DNA from: Clostridiales bacterium
GTDB taxonomy: Bacteria > Bacillota > Clostridia > Christensenellales > Aristaeellaceae
DNA: 64,000 nt
Assembly: GCA_004556395.1 (NCBI GenBank)
Contig: SFHK01000003.1
Span: 1-64,000 of the forward strand
Direction: 5' to 3'
The translations under genes were made by a program, and so were the position numbers. The notes under the pieces are model-generated. The model made no database searches. It had not been told where the DNA came from and saw only the letters and a program-made list of their open reading frames with translations. Positions 59,253-64,000 of this stretch are shown piece after piece (the stretch's first letter is position 1; the number at the start of each line of letters is the position of its first letter).

Positions 59253-60178
59253 AAATCTGCCTGCACATCCCCGTCAAGGGCCTTCGGGAAGCCGTTCTTG
59301 CCGCCCTGCCGGACGCCGACCTGACCGGCACGCCCGCCGACGCTGAAATCGTCATCGGCAATCCGCCCATGGAAGCGCTCGAGAGCAACGCAAACCTGCG
59401 CCTTTTGCAGCTTCACAGCGCCGGAACCGGCCGCTATCCCGAGCTGTACCGCACGCATCCCCATCTGGCCATCTGCTGCGCGACGGGCGCGTACGGCCAC
59501 ACCGTGGCCGAGCACATGTTCGCATCCCTGCTCTGCCTGATGAAGCACCTGAACGAATACGCCGTTCAGCAGCAGACCGCGCGCTGGAAGGATCTGGGCG
59601 CGGCACGTTCCATTCGCGGCGCGAACGTGCTGGTCATCGGGCTGGGCGACATCGGCGGCGCGTTCGCGCGCATGTGCCGCGCGCTCGGCGCAGCCGTAAC
59701 CGGCATCCGCCGCACGCCCGCGCCCGACCCGGAGACCGCCGACCGCGTTTTCGGCCTCGATCAGTTGGACGCACTTCTCCCCTCCGCCGACGTCGTCGCC
59801 TGCGCGCTGCCCGAAACGCCCCAGACGCGCGGCCTGCTGAATAAAGCCCGCCTTGCGCTCCTGAAGCCGGACGCCTACCTCGTCAACGCCGGGCGCGGCA
59901 GCCTGATCGATGAAGCCGCCCTGCTCGAAACCCTGAACGAAGGCCGTCTTGCCGGCGTCGCGCTCGACGTTCTGTGCACCGAACCCCTGCCCGCGGACAG
60001 CCCCCTCTGGCACGCGCCGCGCATTCTCATCACCCCGCACGTCGCCGGGGGCGACCACCTGCCCGACGTCGGCGAAAACCTCGCCCGCATCTCGCTCCAT
60101 AATATCCGCGCCCTCGCCGCCAATGCCCCCTTCCAAAGCCTCGTCGACCCCGCCACCGGCTACCGCGCCCGCCCCTGA
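59243..60178 (+). CDS. D-isomer-specific 2-hydroxyacid dehydrogenase
   Basis: 311 residues. An NAD(P)-binding Rossmann domain (VIGLGDIGGAFARMCRALGA) is flanked by the catalytic-domain halves. The substrate/catalytic Arg is in NAGRGSLIDEAAL, Glu in VLCTEPLP, and His in ITPHVAGGDHLPD. Such enzymes reduce 2-oxo acids to D-2-hydroxy acids or reverse. ATG 59243 (after AAAGGACG) overlaps the DUF362 gene; ATG 59249 is an alternative. It ends the redox cluster before a terminator. Confidence 0.93.
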   Translation: MQMKICLHIPVKGLREAVLAALPDADLTGTPADAEIVIGNPPMEALESNANLRLLQLHSAGTGRYPELYRTHPHLAICCATGAYGHTVAEHMFASLLCLMKHLNEYAVQQQTARWKDLGAARSIRGANVLVIGLGDIGGAFARMCRALGAAVTGIRRTPAPDPETADRVFGLDQLDALLPSADVVACALPETPQTRGLLNKARLALLKPDAYLVNAGRGSLIDEAALLETLNEGRLAGVALDVLCTEPLPADSPLWHAPRILITPHVAGGDHLPDVGENLARISLHNIRALAANAPFQSLVDPATGYRARP

Positions 60179-60186
60179 CTCCTCTG

Positions 60187-60227
60187 TCCCGTGCTCCGCA
60201 GAAAAACGGAGCACGGGATTCTCTTTT
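60187..60227 (+). terminator. Terminator of the redox cluster
   Basis: A perfect 12-bp stem (60187-60198 with 60207-60218) followed by TTCTCTTTT. Confidence 0.9.
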
Positions 60228-60260
60228 CCCCATCTTCTTATTCCATATACTCATTGTTTC

Positions 60261-60288
60261 TTGACATATTTGTGCTACATGTTATAAT
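60261..60288 (+). promoter_or_regulatory. Promoter of the frameshifted AraC sensor gene
   Basis: Perfect TTGACA (60261-60266), 16 bases and perfect TATAAT (60283-60288), 78 bases before ATG 60366. The promoter is intact although the gene is broken. Confidence 0.85.
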
Positions 60289-60365
60289 TATTCTTGAGGT
60301 TCATACATTCATTTCCCATGAAATGACCTTCCAAATATATGCTGTGCTCGAGGTGCGTTTTGTTC

Positions 60366-62643
60366 ATGAAGAGATCCCGCCGTCTGTATTCCATCACACA
60401 TCGCGCTCTGATTCGATACACCATCTGCATTCTGGTGTTGATTCTCTCCGTGAGCTTTTTTATCTACGCAACTGTCGTGCGCATCACCTATAAAAACGAA
60501 GAAAATCTTTGAAATCCATCCTTGATCAGACGGCGCTGGTTGTCGATCATTCCCTCACAGATATCAAAACTATATGAATACGCTCCGCACCAGCGAAGAA
60601 TTTCGACAGTTCTCCCTGAAGTCCTCCCCTGCCGCCGACTCGGAAGCGCTGATCAGCGCCATGCAGCTTCAACGCTATATCAAAAAGCTGTCCGCCTCCT
60701 CGCCGCTTACGAAAGACATTCTTCTGTATATCAAGCGCCCGAACGTCATCCTGACAGCCAGCGGGCAGCTGCACCTCGACCCTGCCGCCTATTTCTCCGA
60801 GTATGCACAGTCGGAAGATGTGGAAAATGACTTTTACAACATTCTTGTCCGCCGAAAGCGCGCCGGGTTTTATCGTGCTTCAGATGTACGCTTTGGCCCG
60901 ACCGAGCTGGCACCCAACGGCTCCCGGCAGAATGCATTCGTTTACTCCAGCCCTGTTTTCTCAAACGGCCTTGAGCTCGGTCAGTTTCTGGTGATGTTTT
61001 CCACCGACTCGTTTACTGATTCCTTTATGAACGCCATCGATCTGGACCGCGGAGCCGTCGTATCCATCAGCGACCTTTCGGGCAATTTCATCGCGCGCTC
61101 CGAAAACAGCGCCGCGGCCGACGACAGGAAGATGTTCTCCGTTACAACGACCACCAGCGTCTATCCGCTGAAGGTCACGATTTCCGTGCCGAACAACTAC
61201 ATCACCCACAAAACCATGTATCTCGCCATCGAGCTGGGATGCGTGTTCATCTTTCTGATCATCTCGTGCACGCTGCTTTCCTACTGGATTTCCCGGACGC
61301 TTGGCCGTCCCTTCGATCAGCTTACCACCAGCCTGAAGCCGCTCTACCCAGAAAACACGCTTCCGCCAAAGGGCATGACCGCACAGACGGAGCTGGCTTC
61401 GATAGACCATGTCATCAAGGGTCTCATTACTGATAACCGGGTCATTTCAGACAGTCTGACCCAAAGTAGCTTCCTCGTCAAGCGACTGTTTTACGAGGAG
61501 CTTCTGAACGGTTACTTCCGCAGCTCCGCAAAGATCGACGCTGCCATGGAAAGCGCCGGAATTCGCAAATTCAACGGCGGCGTTCGCCTGCTTTACTGCC
61601 GCTTTGAGGCCGAAACGAACTCTCAGCTGCTGGTGTCCAGCGGACTGCTGCGCAACACGCTGGACGTGTCGCTGACAGCCTTCATTTATCAGCCGTATGA
61701 GAAAATCAACCTTGATCCGACGTCGTTTGCCGTGCTGATCGATGATTCAGCGAACGACGTCGAGAAATTCCGCACCTTTGTTGCTGAGATTCGCGATTAC
61801 TTCAACGACCATTTCGCGGATGCCGGATTCATTCAAATTACGCTGATCGCCGGGCCGCACATAAGCGAATATATGGATATTGGCCGATGCTTTACCTATA
61901 TGCGCAGCCTGCAGGCCGCGCCCACCGAAAACGAAGTCTGCACCCTGCTGCTGGCAGAGGATATTCGCACGGGTGGTGTCGAAAGCGGAATTGGCTATCA
62001 TTTCACCCTTGAGGAGGAAAACCGGCTTCTCACCTGCGCGGCAGACGGCGATTCAGAGTCCATCGAGAGCATCTTTGCAAGCATCCTTCAGCAGGTTCAG
62101 GCCGCCCGCGTCATCAGCCTGAATGATGGCATTCCCCTGATCAACCAGCTGATTTACTCACTCTTCCGTCTGCGCGATCGCTATACGGGAGAGGATTTCG
62201 ACCGGTTCTTTGACGTGCTTTCCGTGTTTTCCACAAGCTCCATCCAGTCCATCCCCCTGTCCGCCTCGCTCCAACTCGTACTGGACAAATACATGGAGTA
62301 CTGCACGCTTGTGAAGCGGCGCTGCGTGTCACGCTCCGAGGCGCTGATGAACGAAGTGCGTGCCTACATCGACGACCATTTCGACGATACCGATCTGACG
62401 CTTAAAAAGCTCGCCGAGGTATTCTGTATCAGCGATGCGTATCTTTCCCGCTCGTTCAAGGCCTATCAGCAGGTAAACGTGATGTCCTATCTCGAGCAGG
62501 TGCGCATTCGTCACGCGCTTCAGCTTCTGAAGACCGATGCTTCGATCGAGGAAGTCGCCCGCTCCTGCGGCTTCGACAATGTGTATCGCTTCCGAAACGC
62601 CTTCAAGCGCGTTACCAACGGTCTTCCGAGCGCATTCCGCTGA
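60366..62643 (+). pseudogene. AraC-type membrane sensor regulator with two frameshifts
   Basis: Reconstructs to about 758 residues: membrane helix at 15-35 (LIRYTICILVLILSVSFFIYA), extracellular Cache-like sensor, second helix (YLAIELGCVFIFLIISCTLL), and C-terminal AraC domain (LTLKKLAEVFCISDAYLSRSFKAYQ; IEEVARSCGFDNVYRFRNAFKRVTNG). Reading from ATG 60366 stops after KNEENL at 60511. The next frame continues LKSILDQTALVVDHSLTDIKT and stops at the TGA near 60573, where the third frame continues YMNTLRTSEEF to 62643. Each shift equals one missing base in a short run (Ts at 60508-60510, As at 60566-60569). The part from 60574 may still be translated but would be without the first helix. Confidence 0.88.
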
Positions 62644-62661
62644 TTTTCCATCTTATGAATA

Positions 62662-62707
62662 CACGCAAAGACGGAGCATAGCCTTTCGCCATGTTCCGTC
62701 TTTGTGT
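62662..62707. terminator. Bidirectional terminator between sensor gene and oxidoreductase fragment
   Basis: An 18-bp imperfect inverted repeat (62662-62679 with 62691-62707) centred on GCCTTTCGCC, between two convergent gene ends; no strong T-run. Confidence 0.65.
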
Positions 62708-62714
62708 TGGCGGA

Positions 62715-63167
62715 TTACAGGTATTTGCGCAGGTATTCCTGAACGTCTATCTTCTTCCCGGTCTTCGCACTCTCAATTGCCGCAAACATCAGCGCCGCGC
62801 ATTGCATGTTATCGTCGATGCAGGTAACCGGCGCATCGCCGCCGTCAAGCCAGCGAATGAACGATCGGATAATCAGGGCATGATCCCAATAATCCCCCTT
62901 GGCCAACGGCATTTCCGCTTCCTGCGGATAGGGCAGGCCGCAGTCGCTGCGCAGCGTAACCTTTTTATGGCTGGCAATGATCGTTCCATCCGTGCACTCC
63001 GCGCGCAGGTATTCATTGCTCCATCCGTCCAGCGTGCTTCCGTTGGCAAACGATTCCTCCAGCGAAGCCCGCACGCCATTTGTCATTTCGAGCATTGTGA
63101 GGCCGCTCCAGCCGATGTATTCCCCGTTATCCGTATGCGGCCAGTAATCTGCGTATACGGTTTTCAC
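62715..63167 (-). pseudogene. Gfo/Idh/MocA oxidoreductase, C-terminal fragment
   Basis: About 150 residues that match the C-terminal beta-sheet part of Gfo/Idh/MocA sugar dehydrogenases: VYADYWPHTDNGEYIGWSGL (a beta strand), LEESFANGSTLDGWSNEYLRAEC, DYWDHALIIRSFIRWLDGGDAP, and the tail MFAAIESAKTGKKIDVQEYL. The whole NAD-binding domain is missing; upstream it is fused in frame to an LplB permease start. Together this makes one chimeric open reading frame of 240 residues that cannot work as either protein. Confidence 0.85.
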
Positions 63168-63437
63168 ATTCCTAAGAAGCTGTGCAAACGTGGGCGTGCT
63201 GAAAATCTTATCAAATTGAAGAAGACCAATCCACTGGCTTTTAAAAATGCCCTGCCGGACGGAATAATCTTCAAAAGCGATGATCAGACTTCCCATCGGC
63301 ACATAGCAAAAAAGGATCAGATACACCAGCGGCAGCGCAAGCATCAGATATAACCGATAATGATTTCTGACTTCCTTCATAATCCGATAGGTCAGCCTGT
63401 CCCTCGGGTGCCCAATATTCCTCGTTCTGGCAACCAC
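63168..63437 (-). pseudogene. LplB-type sugar ABC permease, N-terminal fragment
   Basis: The first 90 residues of a binding-protein-dependent ABC permease (LplB/YteP type): a basic start, the first membrane helix YLMLALPLVYLILFCYVPMGSLIIAFEDY, and the periplasmic WIGLLQFDKIFSTPTFAQLLRN. GTG 63437 has a good RBS (GAGGAGGG) and promoter, so the natural 5' end is kept. After residue 90 it runs into the oxidoreductase fragment; the remaining five helices and the permease loop are gone. Confidence 0.88.
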
Positions 63438-63472
63438 GCGAATTCCCTCCTCGTTCCGTCCGTTTCGCTTTC

Positions 63473-63500
63473 ATTATAGAGAATTGGCCGTCCAATTCAA
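63473..63500 (-). promoter_or_regulatory. Promoter of the permease fragment
   Basis: On the minus strand TTGAAT (63495-63500), 16 bases and TATAAT (63473-63478), 36 bases before GTG 63437. Confidence 0.65.
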
Positions 63501-63626
63501 GTGTTCTTTTTTGCTTCACAGCCGTTTTGTCTGTAATTCCCAGTGAGTTTCTTTTACATCCAGACGATTTTTTTGACATTCCGAGGAAAAACGCCCCATT
63601 CTGCCCGTTCTTCATCAAAGCTTTAT

Positions 63627-63655
63627 TTGACTTTCGTCTCATCCTGCGGTAAGAT
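63627..63655 (+). promoter_or_regulatory. Promoter of the DUF5703-like gene
   Basis: TTGACT (63627-63632), 17 bases and TAAGAT (63650-63655), 78 bases before ATG 63733. It is divergent from the permease promoter, with about 125 bases between the -35 boxes, a space fit for the sensor-regulator. Confidence 0.65.
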
Positions 63656-63732
63656 GCAGGCAGTCCGTTTCATCTGCCCTTTCTTTTCTCCTCTCCTCGT
63701 AATCTCATCATTTCAAAGCTGGAGGAATTTCT

Positions 63733-64000
63733 ATGCGTACATCTGTCCAGGAAATCGTTGCAAGAGCCGACCTGCATTATGACGGCGTCGTCTCGCGCGC
63801 AGAGGAAGGTCTGCCTATCGGAAACGGAAACATGGGAACCCTGCTGTGGACGTCTCCTACCGCCCTAAAAATGCAGGTCAATCGGAACGACGTGCTGGCC
63901 GTAGGAGCCGACTCGGAAGCATTTCACGAACGCCATACCGATTATGGCCATGCCTGCGGTCGTATCGATCTGGATTTTGCCGACTGGGGCGACGATGTGT
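63733..64000 (+). CDS. Glycoside hydrolase N-terminus (DUF5703 / GH95-like), partial
   Basis: The gene runs past the window end; 89 residues are visible. The pattern VVSRAEEGLPIGNGNMGTLLWTSPTALKMQVNRNDVLAVG matches the N-terminal beta-sandwich (DUF5703-like) of GH95-type alpha-fucosidases and related sugar hydrolases. GGAGGAA precedes ATG 63733. No signal peptide is present, so the enzyme would be cytoplasmic. It faces the truncated permease, so they probably belonged to one sugar-utilisation locus. Exact family needs the rest of the gene. Confidence 0.72.
   Translation, partial: MRTSVQEIVARADLHYDGVVSRAEEGLPIGNGNMGTLLWTSPTALKMQVNRNDVLAVGADSEAFHERHTDYGHACGRIDLDFADWGDDV

Overview
The window looks like a chromosome of a GC-rich, spore-forming Clostridia-type Firmicute. 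The evidence is a Gram-positive PolC replicase, an frr-uppS-dxr-rseP-ispG-polC block, CotF-like spore coat proteins, an LCP cell-wall ligase and class A PBP, GldA/F/G-type ABC operons, and many AraC/LplB-type sugar loci. A gut lineage such as Christensenellales or a relative would fit, but that is inference. Most genes sit behind clear sigma-A promoters and end in strong hairpin terminators.

Layout. 0-0.9 kb: the 3' end of a tyrosine recombinase next to tRNA-Thr(GGU), possibly the edge of an integrated element. 1-3.7 kb: a three-gene operon (SPFH plus zinc ribbons, membrane plus zinc ribbon, exported Cys-rich protein). 3.8-4.7 kb: an N-acetylneuraminate lyase-like gene. 4.7-16.1 kb: one long housekeeping operon for ribosome recycling, undecaprenyl-PP and isoprenoid synthesis, site-2 protease, histidinol phosphatase and PolC, ending in an exported WG-repeat protein. 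16.2-25 kb: Fe-alcohol dehydrogenase, a deacetylase-like protein, a phosphoesterase, a glutaminase-A-like protein, and two tandem exported polysaccharide deacetylases, the second frameshifted. 25-31.5 kb: MATE transporter with a solo transposase-type HTH protein, AraC regulator, GNAT, TrmO, a TIM-barrel isomerase and PRPP synthetase.

31.5-36.4 kb: an all-alpha glycosidase-like gene and an ABC sugar-binding protein, both cut at their 5' ends and meeting head to head near 33.02 kb, followed by an AraC-type membrane sensor. 36.4-42.2 kb: tRNA-Arg(CCU), an ATC-hydrolase-like gene and a four-gene ABC exporter operon. 42.2-46.3 kb: GH42 beta-galactosidase and, divergently, an exported transglutaminase-like protein. 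46.4-51.6 kb: rpsO, pnp, M16 peptidase and a VanZ-RDD protein. 51.7-57 kb: LCP protein, coat proteins, class A PBP and YdcF. 57-60.2 kb: a redox cluster (membrane flavodoxin-like, DUF362 ferredoxin, 2-hydroxyacid dehydrogenase). 60.3-64 kb: a decayed sugar-utilisation locus with a twice-frameshifted AraC sensor, an LplB permease fused to the tail of an oxidoreductase, and the start of a GH95/DUF5703-like gene.

The most unusual signals are two copies of an inverted-repeat-ended intergenic element (21947-22052 and 44362-44498), each sitting directly upstream of an exported-protein gene. Others are two gene-breaking junctions in sugar loci, three single-base frameshifts in homopolymer runs, a 45-bp in-frame duplication inside dxr, and perfect inverted repeats built around the -35 boxes of frr and the PBP gene. 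Some of the breaks could be assembly or long-read errors; this cannot be decided from the sequence alone.
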